Shown here piece after piece: positions 57,227-64,000 of a stretch of DNA of 64,000 bases. A program made the position numbers and the translations under genes. The notes beneath the pieces are model-generated. The model saw nothing but the letters and a program-made list of their open reading frames with translations. It made no database searches and was not told the origin of the DNA. Location: the NCBI GenBank assembly GCA_030647435.1, contig JAUSJX010000107.1, positions 1-64,000 of the forward strand. Direction: 5' to 3'. Source of the stretch: Candidatus Rokuibacteriota bacterium. GTDB lineage: Bacteria; Methylomirabilota; Methylomirabilia; Rokubacteriales; CSP1-6. The stretch's first letter is position 1; the number at the start of each line of letters is the position of its first letter.

Positions 57227-57400
57227 TCAGCAGCGAGTGACGTGTGCGGAGACGGCGAGCCAGCCGCGCTCGCGGCGGGCCCACACGTCCGTGTAGCGGC
57301 CGGCGCCTGCCTGTCCATCCGGCCGCGTATACGTGGTCCGCGCGTGGATGATCGCGACGTCCCTCACGCGCGGGGCGATCTCGATCGACTCGCCGAGATG
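57227..57400 (-). pseudogene. 3' fragment of an NTF2-like (DUF4440/SnoaL-type) gene
   Basis: Minus-strand frame ending at 57227 gives RVRDVAIIHARTTYTRPDG, GRYTDVWARRERGWLAVSA and HVTRC: the closing strands of NTF2-like/DUF4440 proteins. The upstream half is missing, replaced at about 57400 by an unrelated gene fragment on the other strand. Confidence 0.6.
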
Positions 57401-57832
57401 GAGCGAGTGACGGGAGTCCTAGGCGTCACGATTCAACAACTCGCTATCCGCCGCCCTGAGGAGTTTCAGGCGGTCATAGACGTGCTTCGGCGAGGGTTGG
57501 TCGAGGGTCTGATCGTCGACGCCGACGCCACGCTCTACACCTATCAACCTCAGATCATCGCCGCGGCGAGCGCACATCGCATCCCCACCGTCTTCGCCTG
57601 GCCGCGGCCCGTCGAGGACGGCGGATTGCTCGGCTATGGGGCGAGTGTCCCGGAGATGTATCGCCTCGCAGCGGTCTATGTGGACAAGATCGCCCGTGGC
57701 ACGAATCCCGCCGATCTACCCGTTGAGAAGGTGTCGAGGTACCACCTCGCCATCAACCTCAAGACCGCGGAGCCGCTCGGCTTGACGATCCCGCAGTCGC
57801 TGCTGCTGCGGGCGGATCAGGTCATTCAGTAG
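57401..57832 (+). pseudogene. 3' fragment of a PF04392-type ABC substrate-binding protein gene
   Basis: About 143 residues: LGVTIQQLAIRRPEEFQAV, HRIPTVFAWPRPVEDGGLLG, and the highly typical ending NPADLPVEKVSRYHLAINLK followed by GLTIPQSLLLRADQVIQ. This is the C-terminal half of a tripartite-like ABC substrate-binding protein (PF04392). The signal peptide and N-lobe are absent. Confidence 0.75.
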
Positions 57833-57844
57833 GAGCCCGACCGG

Positions 57845-57945
57845 TTTGTGCCCAAACTGTGCCCAACTCAGGCGCATTCCTGATCATTCCAGCACACTCC
57901 AGCGCACGACGCCGTCGGGACCCTGCTGTTCAAGATCAAACACTT
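57845..57945 (-). pseudogene. Integrase-like 3' remnant, copy 2
   Basis: Related to copies 1 and 3 through the TTGTGCCCAA repeats and the CTCCAGCGCACG segment, but with small deletions and without an adjoining tRNA end. It indicates an earlier, eroded integration. Confidence 0.45.
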
Positions 57946-57971
57946 CTGCACACTTACACGGACCGGGAGAT

Positions 57972-58020
57972 AGGACTGAAAATCCTGGTGTCGGCGGTTC
58001 AATCCCGTCCCTGCCCACCA
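57972..58020 (+). other. attR: duplicated 3' end of tRNA-Phe
   Basis: The 49 bases match 53425-53473, but the 5' half of the tRNA is replaced by unrelated sequence, so it is not a functional tRNA gene. It marks the right end of the 4.6-kb island. Confidence 0.8.
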
Positions 58021-58170
58021 TTTCTTTCACTCACTTGCCCGTCACCGAATTCTTCCCGGTTTGAGTTTGTGCCCAGATTTGTGCCCAACTCAGGCACACT
58101 CGGGATCACTCCAGCGCACGTCAGTGGTCCAGGCCGTCGCGACCCCTTCCTTCCAGATCCAACTGGAACG
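57999..58170 (-). pseudogene. Integrase-like 3' remnant, copy 3
   Basis: A minus-strand frame with LGTNLGTNS, then a diverged linker and NGGQGRD ending inside the att sequence, parallel to copy 1. The linker differs at many positions, so the two are tails of related but distinct genes. Confidence 0.5.
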
Positions 58171-58377
58171 CGCCTTACTGACCCGCTCCTGTCTTCTTCT
58201 TCGGGCCCCGGTTTGACTTGCCCCGCGCGCTCTGACAGGATCGGCGCGAGATGCCACGGTTCATCCGCGCTGTGACAGGGGGACCCAGGGCCGCCGGGTC
58301 CGAGAACAGGGGGTTACGTTGCTTACGCGCGGCTTCTCCGTTTGGAAGGTCGACGCGATTTTGGCGCCCGGCGCGCC
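58171..58377. other. Non-coding stretch right of the island
   Basis: No gene supported. Bases 58236-58275 resemble 25550-25594 (CAGGATCGG, CGAGATG and CTGTGACA shared in order with a 5-base gap). Confidence 0.4.
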
Positions 58378-58487
58378 GGGGGAAGAATGCCGCGCGGCTC
58401 GTACAGCCTCACGGCCTTACGGCTGACTCCACTCCGCTTGGCAACCTTACCGATGAGCAGCCCGCTCGGGTCCATGCCCATGCCCAT
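58378..58487 (-). pseudogene. 5' fragment of a MerR-family regulator gene
   Basis: Minus-strand frame from 58487: MGMGMDPSGLLIGKVAKRSG, VSRKAVRLYEPRGILPP. This is the N-terminal winged helix-turn-helix of MerR regulators (IGKVAKRSGVS, RLYE). Similarity ends after about 37 residues, where the frame turns into Arg-rich nonsense. Confidence 0.65.
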
Positions 58488-58529
58488 ACCCTAAACCCTG
58501 CCCCATAGGGCAAGGTCTAAGGGTCAAAC

Positions 58530-58565
58530 TGAGACACTACCCAACTCTCAAAGTGAGACACTACC
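58530..58565. repeat. Paired TGAGACACTACC repeats, probable IS end
   Basis: TGAGACACTACC occurs at 58530-58541 and 58554-58565, 24 bp apart, in the same orientation. Doubled motifs of this spacing resemble transposase binding sites at an IS terminus (compare 7340/7366). No transposase or opposite end is in the neighbourhood. Confidence 0.4.
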
Positions 58566-58688
58566 GTCCTATGCGCCCAGTGCGATATGTTAGTGCTGTA
58601 TGTTACAGTTGGTACCCTACGCTGGCCAACGCGATGATGGCAATCGCGCGGCGCGCCGGCAATCGCTCCACAACGCGGAGGCGTGAAA

Positions 58689-59918
58689 ATGCGCAAACCC
58701 ACGGCGATCGGGATCGTGTCCCTCCTGCTAGGCCTCGCGGCGTTCCTCGCCGCCCCACCCGGCGCGGGCGCTCAGGACGAGGTCAAGCTCGGCGCGTTCC
58801 TGCCCATCTCCGGGATCAGCGCCGACGTGGGCGCGCAGATGAAGGCCGGCGCCGAGGTCGCGCTCGAGCGCTTGGGGACGGTCCAGGTGGGCGGCAAGCC
58901 GATGAAGGTTCGCGTCATCTGGTACGACGACGAGGGCAAGGGCGACGTGGGTCTCAACGTCGTCACGCGCGCACTCACCGTCGACAAGATCCACGTGGGC
59001 ATGGGCTTTCTCTCCAGCGACGTCTTCATCCGCGTGATGGACGAGTTCCAGAAAAGCTCGACGCCGGTGGTCACCTGCTGCTCGGCGTCACTCAAGATCC
59101 CCGACAAGATCGCCCAGAACAAGATGCAGTACGTCTTCCAGCTCAGCCCCACGGCCAACGACATCGTGCGCTCGGTGGCGGCCGCCGTCGGGCAATACGT
59201 GAAGCCGAAGAAAATCGCGCTGCTGAACGAAAACACCGACGCGGGACGTGACTTCTCCCGCATCGCGCGCGAGTGGTTCGCCGCCAACGCCAAGGACGCC
59301 GAAGTCGTCGCCGACGAGTTCGTCGACCGCGGCGTGACGGACTTGACGCCGCAGTTCGCGAAGATCAAGCGCTCCGGCGCGCAGGCGATCATCGGCGAGA
59401 TCTATGGTTCCAGCGGTTCCGTGCTCTTCAGCCAGTGGTACGAGCTCAAGGTCCCGGCCGTCCTGGCCCACATGGGCGCGACCGTGAGCGCGCAGACGTT
59501 CATCGAACAGTACGTCAAGCAGACTGACCTCGCCATCGTCAACAACCGCTGGTGGCCGGCGAAGTACTCCGAGGTGTCGGAGCCGATGATGGTGGCCTAC
59601 AAGAAGAAGACCGGCACCGATGCGACCAACTTCGCGGTGCAGGCGCACGACGCCACCCTCGTGTTGCTCGAGGCGATCCGGACATCGGGAAGCCTCGACC
59701 CGCAGAAGATCCAGGCGGCCCTCGAGAGCACCACCTTCGTGACGGCGTGGGGCACCCGCAAGTTCACGTCGCTGGCCGAGGGGCACCGCATGCCCATCCA
59801 GACCGTGGTCGTGCAGATCCAGGGCGGCAAGAAGGTGCCCATCTATCCCGAATCGGTCGCGGCGGCCGCTGGCGGCAAGTACGTGCCGGTACCCCCGTAC
59901 GCGTGGGAAAAGAAGTAG
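58689..59918 (+). CDS. Liv-type ABC transporter substrate-binding protein (Peripla_BP_6)
   Basis: 409 residues. Signal peptide (SLLLGLAAFLAAPPGAGAQ), then a two-lobe periplasmic fold: EVKLGAFLPISGISADVGAQ, MKVRVIWYDDEGKGDVG, ALLNENTDAGRDFSRIA and the late NFAVQAHDATLVLLEAI. It belongs to the branched-chain amino acid/amide/urea group. The ATG at 58689 has a GGAGG site 7 bases upstream; a GTG six bases earlier is less well placed. It is the first gene of a complete uptake operon that ends in a hydantoinase/oxoprolinase gene, so an N-heterocyclic, lactam or amide substrate rather than a plain amino acid is possible. Confidence 0.9.
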   Translation: MRKPTAIGIVSLLLGLAAFLAAPPGAGAQDEVKLGAFLPISGISADVGAQMKAGAEVALERLGTVQVGGKPMKVRVIWYDDEGKGDVGLNVVTRALTVDKIHVGMGFLSSDVFIRVMDEFQKSSTPVVTCCSASLKIPDKIAQNKMQYVFQLSPTANDIVRSVAAAVGQYVKPKKIALLNENTDAGRDFSRIAREWFAANAKDAEVVADEFVDRGVTDLTPQFAKIKRSGAQAIIGEIYGSSGSVLFSQWYELKVPAVLAHMGATVSAQTFIEQYVKQTDLAIVNNRWWPAKYSEVSEPMMVAYKKKTGTDATNFAVQAHDATLVLLEAIRTSGSLDPQKIQAALESTTFVTAWGTRKFTSLAEGHRMPIQTVVVQIQGGKKVPIYPESVAAAAGGKYVPVPPYAWEKK

Positions 59919-60655
59919 CGCCGCCGAAGCTCGCCCTCGCCGGCCTCAGCAAGTGGTTCGGTGGCCTCCGCGCCGTCGGCGCCTGCTCGTTCGAGATCGC
60001 GCCCGGCACCGTGGTGGGCCTCATCGGCCCCAACGGCTCCGGCAAGAGCACGCTCTTCAACCTGGTCACCGGGCTCTTGCGGCCCGACGAGGGCGCCATC
60101 TTCTACGACGGCGAGCGCATCGACGGGCTCGCCACCCACGAGATCGCGCGCCGCGGTGTGGGCCGCACCTTTCAGTCCGTGAAGATCTTCCGCGACCTGC
60201 CCGTCCGCGAGAACCTCGCCATCGCCGCCATGGGGCGTGGCCTCCGCGGCTGGGAGCCGCGCGCTGACGAGTGGCTCGCGCGCATGGGTCTCACGCGACT
60301 CGTCGATGCGCCCGCGGGCACCCTCTCCATCGGCCAGCAGCGCCTGCTCGAGCTGACGATGAACCTGGTAATCGACCCGGAGTTCTTGCTGCTCGACGAG
60401 CCCCTCGCGGGCGTGCACCCCGTGATCCGGCGCCAGATCGCCGACACGCTGAACGATCTGCGCGCGCGGGGCCGTACCCTGCTGATCATCGAGCACCACA
60501 TGCCGTTCGTGATGGGACTCTGCGACAAGATCGTGGTGATGGATCACGGCGAGAAGATCGCGGAAGGACCTCCGGAGGCGATCCGCGCCGACCCGCGCGT
60601 GATCGCGGCCCTGCTCGGACGGGCGGAGCGCGGGAGCGACGATGCTCGAGCTTGA
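59903..60655 (+). CDS. livG: Liv-type ABC transporter ATP-binding protein, LivG-like
   Basis: 250 residues. Walker A GPNGSGKST near residue 44, the LivG mark GRTFQSVKIFRDLPVRENL, signature LSIGQQRLLEL, Walker B FLLLDEPLAGV and the switch histidine in IIEHHM. In most relatives the signature reads LSGGQQ; here the third residue is I instead of G. A GTG start at 59903 lies within the end of the binding-protein gene (16-base overlap). It is about 10 residues shorter than average LivG. Confidence 0.9.
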   Translation: MGKEVAPPKLALAGLSKWFGGLRAVGACSFEIAPGTVVGLIGPNGSGKSTLFNLVTGLLRPDEGAIFYDGERIDGLATHEIARRGVGRTFQSVKIFRDLPVRENLAIAAMGRGLRGWEPRADEWLARMGLTRLVDAPAGTLSIGQQRLLELTMNLVIDPEFLLLDEPLAGVHPVIRRQIADTLNDLRARGRTLLIIEHHMPFVMGLCDKIVVMDHGEKIAEGPPEAIRADPRVIAALLGRAERGSDDARA

Positions 60656-61352
60656 GGGCGTTCGCTCCGGGTACGGCAAGCTCGAGATCCTCCAGTCGGC
60701 TTCGCTCCGGGTTCCCGACGGCGCGATCGTCGGCATCATCGGGCCCAACGGCGCCGGCAAGTCCACGCTGCTCAAGACCGCGTTCGGCTATCTCCCGCCC
60801 TCCGCGGGCCGCATCGTGCTCGACGGTCGCGAGATCGCGGGGCGCCGGCCCGACGAGATCATGCGCTTGGGGGTCGGCTACCTCGCCCAGGCGGGCGGGT
60901 TGTTCGCGGAGATGACCGTGCACGATAACCTCGTGCTTGGCGGCTACACCGCCTCGCGCGCCGACAAGCGTCACGCAATCGACCACGTCTACACCCGCTT
61001 TCCCCTGTTCCGCGACCGCCGCCGCCAGCTCGCCGGCGCCCTCTCCGGGGGTGAGCAGCGCCTGCTCGCCATTGCGCGCGCCCTCATCGTTCGCCCGCAC
61101 CTCCTGCTGCTCGACGAGCCGTCGGCGGCGCTGGCCCCGCGGTTCATCGACGAGGTCTACGCGACGCTCGTGGCGCTCAACCGCGACGGCATCGCCCTGC
61201 TGATCGTCGAGCAGAACGTCGAGGCGATCCTTGCCGTTGCCCACCGCGTGTTCGTGCTCGACCTCGGCCAGAACGCCTTTGACGGGACACCGTCCGAGCT
61301 CCGCGCCTCCGATAGCATTCGGCGGCTCTACCTCGGCGAAGACGCGGCATAG
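60642..61352 (+). CDS. livF: Liv-type ABC transporter ATP-binding protein, LivF-like
   Basis: 236 residues. Walker A GPNGAGKST near residue 38, the LivF-type VGYLAQAGGLFAEMTVHDNL, signature LSGGEQRLLAIARAL, Walker B LLLLDEPSAALAP and the switch IVEQNV. It overlaps livG by 14 bases and is followed after 7 bases by the permease genes. It pairs with LivG as the motor of the transporter. Confidence 0.92.
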   Translation: MLELEGVRSGYGKLEILQSASLRVPDGAIVGIIGPNGAGKSTLLKTAFGYLPPSAGRIVLDGREIAGRRPDEIMRLGVGYLAQAGGLFAEMTVHDNLVLGGYTASRADKRHAIDHVYTRFPLFRDRRRQLAGALSGGEQRLLAIARALIVRPHLLLLDEPSAALAPRFIDEVYATLVALNRDGIALLIVEQNVEAILAVAHRVFVLDLGQNAFDGTPSELRASDSIRRLYLGEDAA

Positions 61353-61359
61353 CACGACG

Positions 61360-62244
61360 ATGCTCGAATCGCTCCTCGAGTTTCTCATCCAGGGCGTGGT
61401 CCTCGGGGGGCTCTACGCGCTGTTTGCCGTCGGGCTCAGCCTGATCTTTGGCGTGCTCGACGTCATCAATGTCGCCCACGGCGAGTTCTTCGCCATCGGC
61501 GGCTATCTGGCCTTCACGGCCGTCGTGCTCCTGCATCTGCCCGGCGCCATGGGCATCCTCGGGGCGGCCGTCGGGACATTCCTGCTCGGGCTCTGCGTCT
61601 ATCCGCTCCTGATCGCCCCGCTCAAGCGGCGGCTCGGGGGGCGGCCACAGGGGCCGCTCTATCTCGTGCTCACGCTCGGCCTGTCCACGTTTCTTCAGTC
61701 GAGCCTGCTGGCGATCGCGGGGGGCGATTATCTGCGGGTGCCGCCGCAAGTGAGCGGGATCCTCGACCTGGGCGTCACCGCGGTCAGCTTTCAGCGGCTC
61801 CTCGTGCTCGGGGTCGCGGCGTTGCTGCTCACGGGGCTCTTCGCGTTTCTCCGCTTCCATCCCGAGGGCCTTGCCGTGCGCGCCGTCTCACAGAATCCCG
61901 ACGCGGCGCAGGCGATGGGCATCAACCTGCCGCGCATCTTTGCCTTCACGCTGGCCCTGGGGGTGGCGCTCGCGGGGGTGGGTGGCGCGCTGATGGCCCC
62001 GCTCTTCAATGTCTACCCGGCCGTCGGCTTCCCGCTGACCATCAAGGCCTTCGCTATCACCATCCTCGGCGGGATGGGCAACCCCGCGGGCGCGCTGGTG
62101 GCGAGCTTTGTCATCAGCATCGCCGAGTCGCTCTCCGTGATGGTGATCCCCTCGCAGTGGCAGAATCTCATCGCGTTCGCCGTGATGATCGTGATGCTCC
62201 TGCTCCGGCCCCGCGGCCTCTTCGGCCGCGCCGTCTCGCGATGA
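61360..62244 (+). CDS. livH: Liv-type ABC transporter permease, LivH-like
   Basis: 294 residues, eight or so membrane helices. Family marks: QGVVLGGLYALFAVGLSLIF at the start, INVAHGEFFAIGGYL, AVSQNPDAAQAMGINLPRIF (coupling helix) and ITILGGMGNPAGALVASFV. The ATG at 61360 is chosen over upstream in-frame starts, which lie in the livF gene. Confidence 0.93.
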   Translation: MLESLLEFLIQGVVLGGLYALFAVGLSLIFGVLDVINVAHGEFFAIGGYLAFTAVVLLHLPGAMGILGAAVGTFLLGLCVYPLLIAPLKRRLGGRPQGPLYLVLTLGLSTFLQSSLLAIAGGDYLRVPPQVSGILDLGVTAVSFQRLLVLGVAALLLTGLFAFLRFHPEGLAVRAVSQNPDAAQAMGINLPRIFAFTLALGVALAGVGGALMAPLFNVYPAVGFPLTIKAFAITILGGMGNPAGALVASFVISIAESLSVMVIPSQWQNLIAFAVMIVMLLLRPRGLFGRAVSR

Positions 62245-63170
62245 CCCGCCGCGTGAGAGGGCTTCCGCTCGCGGTCGCCGCCGTCGCCGCCCTCCTGCCC
62301 GTGCTGCTGCCGCATCCGTTCGTGCTCACCATCGCGACACAGGCCGCGATCTGGGCGCTGCTGGCCGCGAGCTGGGATCTGCTGAGCGGCTATACCGGGC
62401 AGATCTCGTTCGGTCACGCCGGCTTCTTCGCGCTCGGGGCCTACGCCGCCGCCGCCGCGACCAAGCACGCCGACGTCTCACCGTGGCTCGGCCTGCTCAT
62501 CGGCGCGACGATCGCCGCCGCCGTCGGGCTCCTCACCGGCTTCCCCGCCCTCCGGCTGCGCGGCCACTACCTGGCGCTCGTGACGCTCGGGCTCGCCGAG
62601 ATCATCAGGCTCGTCGCCCAGAACTGGATGGCGCTCACGGGTGGCCCCTTCGGCATCCACGACTTCAGGAGCTTTTCGGGGCTTCCGGCCGCCGCGCTCG
62701 CCTACCGTCAGGCGATGTACGTGGTGGTCGTCGCCATCGTGGCCGTCTCCATCGCGGTCATGTACCTGCTCTGCGAGCGCACGAACGCGGGCAAGGCGTT
62801 CCGCGCCATCCGCGAGGACGAGGTCTTGGCGCAGACCCTCGGCATCGACACGACGAGGTACAAGCTCCTCGCCTTCGCAGTGAGCTCGGGCTTCGCGGGG
62901 CTGGCGGGCGGCCTTTACGCGTACTACGTGCAGCTCGTGAGCCCGTCGGTCGCCTCGGCGGCCACGACCTCGCTGGTCATCGGCATGGCGGTCTTCGGCG
63001 GCCTCGGGACGCTGTGGGGCCCGGTGCTCGGCGCCCTCCTGCTCTACGGCCTCTACGAGGGCTTGCGCTTCGTCGGCGTCGTGTACAACCTGGTCGCGGT
63101 GGGCCTCGTGATCATGGTCTTCGTCATCTTCTTCCCGCGGGGGCTGGCGGGCATCGGGAGATCCGCATGA
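62241..63170 (+). CDS. livM: Liv-type ABC transporter permease, LivM-like
   Basis: 309 residues with SWDLLSGYTGQISFGHAGFF, LRLRGHYLALVTLGLAEIIR, AIREDEVLAQTLGIDTTRYK (coupling helix) and FGGLGTLWGPVLGALLLYGL. It starts in the stop of livH (ATGA) and its own stop overlaps the start of the hydantoinase gene. Confidence 0.93.
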   Translation: MTRRVRGLPLAVAAVAALLPVLLPHPFVLTIATQAAIWALLAASWDLLSGYTGQISFGHAGFFALGAYAAAAATKHADVSPWLGLLIGATIAAAVGLLTGFPALRLRGHYLALVTLGLAEIIRLVAQNWMALTGGPFGIHDFRSFSGLPAAALAYRQAMYVVVVAIVAVSIAVMYLLCERTNAGKAFRAIREDEVLAQTLGIDTTRYKLLAFAVSSGFAGLAGGLYAYYVQLVSPSVASAATTSLVIGMAVFGGLGTLWGPVLGALLLYGLYEGLRFVGVVYNLVAVGLVIMVFVIFFPRGLAGIGRSA

Positions 63171-64000
63171 GCTATCGGCTGGGAGTAGATGTGGGTGGCA
63201 CCTTCACCGACCTCGTCCTCGTATCGCCCAGCGGCGTCGCGCGTACCTGCAAGGTGCTGTCGACGACCCCCAACTACGCCGAGGCGATCATCACGGGCGT
63301 CCGGCAGCTGACGGCCCTGGCCGGCATCCCCGCTCGCGACATCGGCGAGATCATCCACGGCACCACCGTCGCCACCAACGCCATCCTCGAGCGCCGTGGC
63401 GCTCGCGCGGGCCTCCTGACAACGGAGGGCTTCCGCGACCTGCTCGAGATCGGGCGCCTGCGCCTCTCCCGGCTCTACGACCTCGACTTCGAGCGCCCAG
63501 CGCCCCTTGTGCCCCGCCGGTGGCGCCGCGAGATCCGCGAGCGCATGAATCACCGCGGCGAGGTGGTCACGCCGCTCGACCGCGAGGGCGCGGCCGCCGC
63601 CATCGATCGCCTGCTCGCCGAGGGCGTGGAATCGATCGCGGTCTGCTTCCTGCACGCCTACGCCAACCCCACCCACGAGACCCAGGTGGGAGCGATGATC
63701 CGCGAGCGCGCGCCCCACGTGGCGCTCACGCTCTCGTCGGAGATCCTGCCCGAGATGCGCGAGTTCGAGCGCACGAGCACCGCCGTCACCAACGCCTACG
63801 TGATGCCCGTGATGGGCCGCTATCTCGCCTCGCTCGAGGGCGAGCTGCGCAAGCTGGAGGCCAACGCGCCACTGCTCATCATGCAGTCAAACGGCGGCGT
63901 CATGACGGCCGAGGGCGGCCGCCAGCGCCCCGTGCACGTCATCGAGTCGGGGCCCGCCGCCGGCGTCATCGCCACCGCCGCGCTCGCCCGCGCGATCGGC
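63167..64000 (+). CDS. hyuA: Hydantoinase/5-oxoprolinase (HyuA-type) subunit, N-terminal part (runs off the right edge)
   Basis: 278 residues are visible of a protein usually about 690 long. The ASKHA-type nucleotide site is clear: YRLGVDVGGTFTDLVLV at the start and HGTTVATNAILERRGARAGL near residue 65, followed by GFRDLLEIGRL and, later, LLIMQSNGGVM and VIESGPAAGVIA. These ATP-dependent enzymes open hydantoins, 5-oxoproline or related lactams, and the same fold carboxylates acetone or acetophenone. The start overlaps the livM stop by four bases, so it is the sixth gene of the transporter operon. A HyuB partner is expected just beyond the window. Confidence 0.93.
   Translation, partial: MSYRLGVDVGGTFTDLVLVSPSGVARTCKVLSTTPNYAEAIITGVRQLTALAGIPARDIGEIIHGTTVATNAILERRGARAGLLTTEGFRDLLEIGRLRLSRLYDLDFERPAPLVPRRWRREIRERMNHRGEVVTPLDREGAAAAIDRLLAEGVESIAVCFLHAYANPTHETQVGAMIRERAPHVALTLSSEILPEMREFERTSTAVTNAYVMPVMGRYLASLEGELRKLEANAPLLIMQSNGGVMTAEGGRQRPVHVIESGPAAGVIATAALARAIG

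Noticed and set aside
57972-58020. A second tRNA-Phe gene
   Set aside because: Only the 3' 49 bases are present; the acceptor 5' strand and D-arm are missing, so it is an att duplication.

Overview
The window is 64 kb of very GC-rich bacterial chromosome with short intergenic gaps, many ATGA/GTGA start-stop overlaps and frequent GTG or TTG starts. The gene mix suggests a free-living, probably aerobic soil or subsurface bacterium: CaiB/BaiF CoA-transferase with MaoC, Liv-type ABC uptake, a PQQ-type sugar dehydrogenase, a NIPSNAP protein inside the nuo operon, and abundant CCCTCTCCCC palindromes. This looks most like uncultivated Rokubacteria/Methylomirabilota (NC10-related) genomes. That placement rests on overall impression, since the window holds no rRNA or ribosomal marker gene.

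Layout. 0-4.9 kb: a broken CYTH/CHAD gene, a three-gene set (Gfo/Idh/MocA oxidoreductase, Ldh2-type dehydrogenase, HpcH/HpaI aldolase) and a convergent HD-domain protein. 4.9-7.4 kb: a transposase element flanked by a 17-bp direct repeat. Its transposase gene is split, and the middle is occupied by an AT-richer block carrying a DUF3494 (ice-binding-like) PEP-CTERM protein. 7.5-25.3 kb: housekeeping and transport genes, namely a DUF2235 lipase-like protein, a fused CydDC-like exporter, a trypsin-like protease, a SelD-type FAD oxidoreductase, a CinA-like amidohydrolase, an M20 peptidase, a dienelactone hydrolase, a thioesterase, an EmrAB-like pump, a sugar dehydrogenase and a c-type cytochrome. 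25.2-27.6 kb: a mosaic in which a foreign MFS gene and shreds of at least three other genes lie between two ~93% identical 269-bp copies of the cytochrome/UbiA junction. 27.4-31.5 kb: a partial ebo cluster (eboC divergent from eboA-eboB-eboF), ended by a REP-associated (HUH) transposase unit. 32.4-34.7 kb: CoA-transferase, MaoC and a lipoprotein-like methyltransferase.

34.8-45.9 kb: a complex I operon, nuoABC-(NIPSNAP)-nuoDHIJKLMN. It lacks the NADH module nuoEFG. 46-53 kb: genes with a glutamate/gamma-glutamyl theme (glutamate formimidoyltransferase, AIR-synthase-like protein, gamma-glutamyltransferase, D-glutamate-cyclase-like DUF4392 protein, GSA-aminomutase-like aminotransferase), interrupted by palindromic repeats. 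53.4-58.1 kb: an island at a tRNA-Phe gene. The 49-bp 3' end of the tRNA is repeated at the far end, and three copies of an integrase-like gene tail mark repeated integrations. The cargo is a FecR-domain protein, a hybrid GAF histidine kinase and gene fragments. 58.7-64 kb: a Liv-type ABC uptake operon (binding protein, LivG, LivF, LivH, LivM) running into a hydantoinase/oxoprolinase subunit cut by the window end.

Several genes have a -10-like hexamer only 7-10 nt before the start codon. This suggests leaderless transcription is common in this genome.
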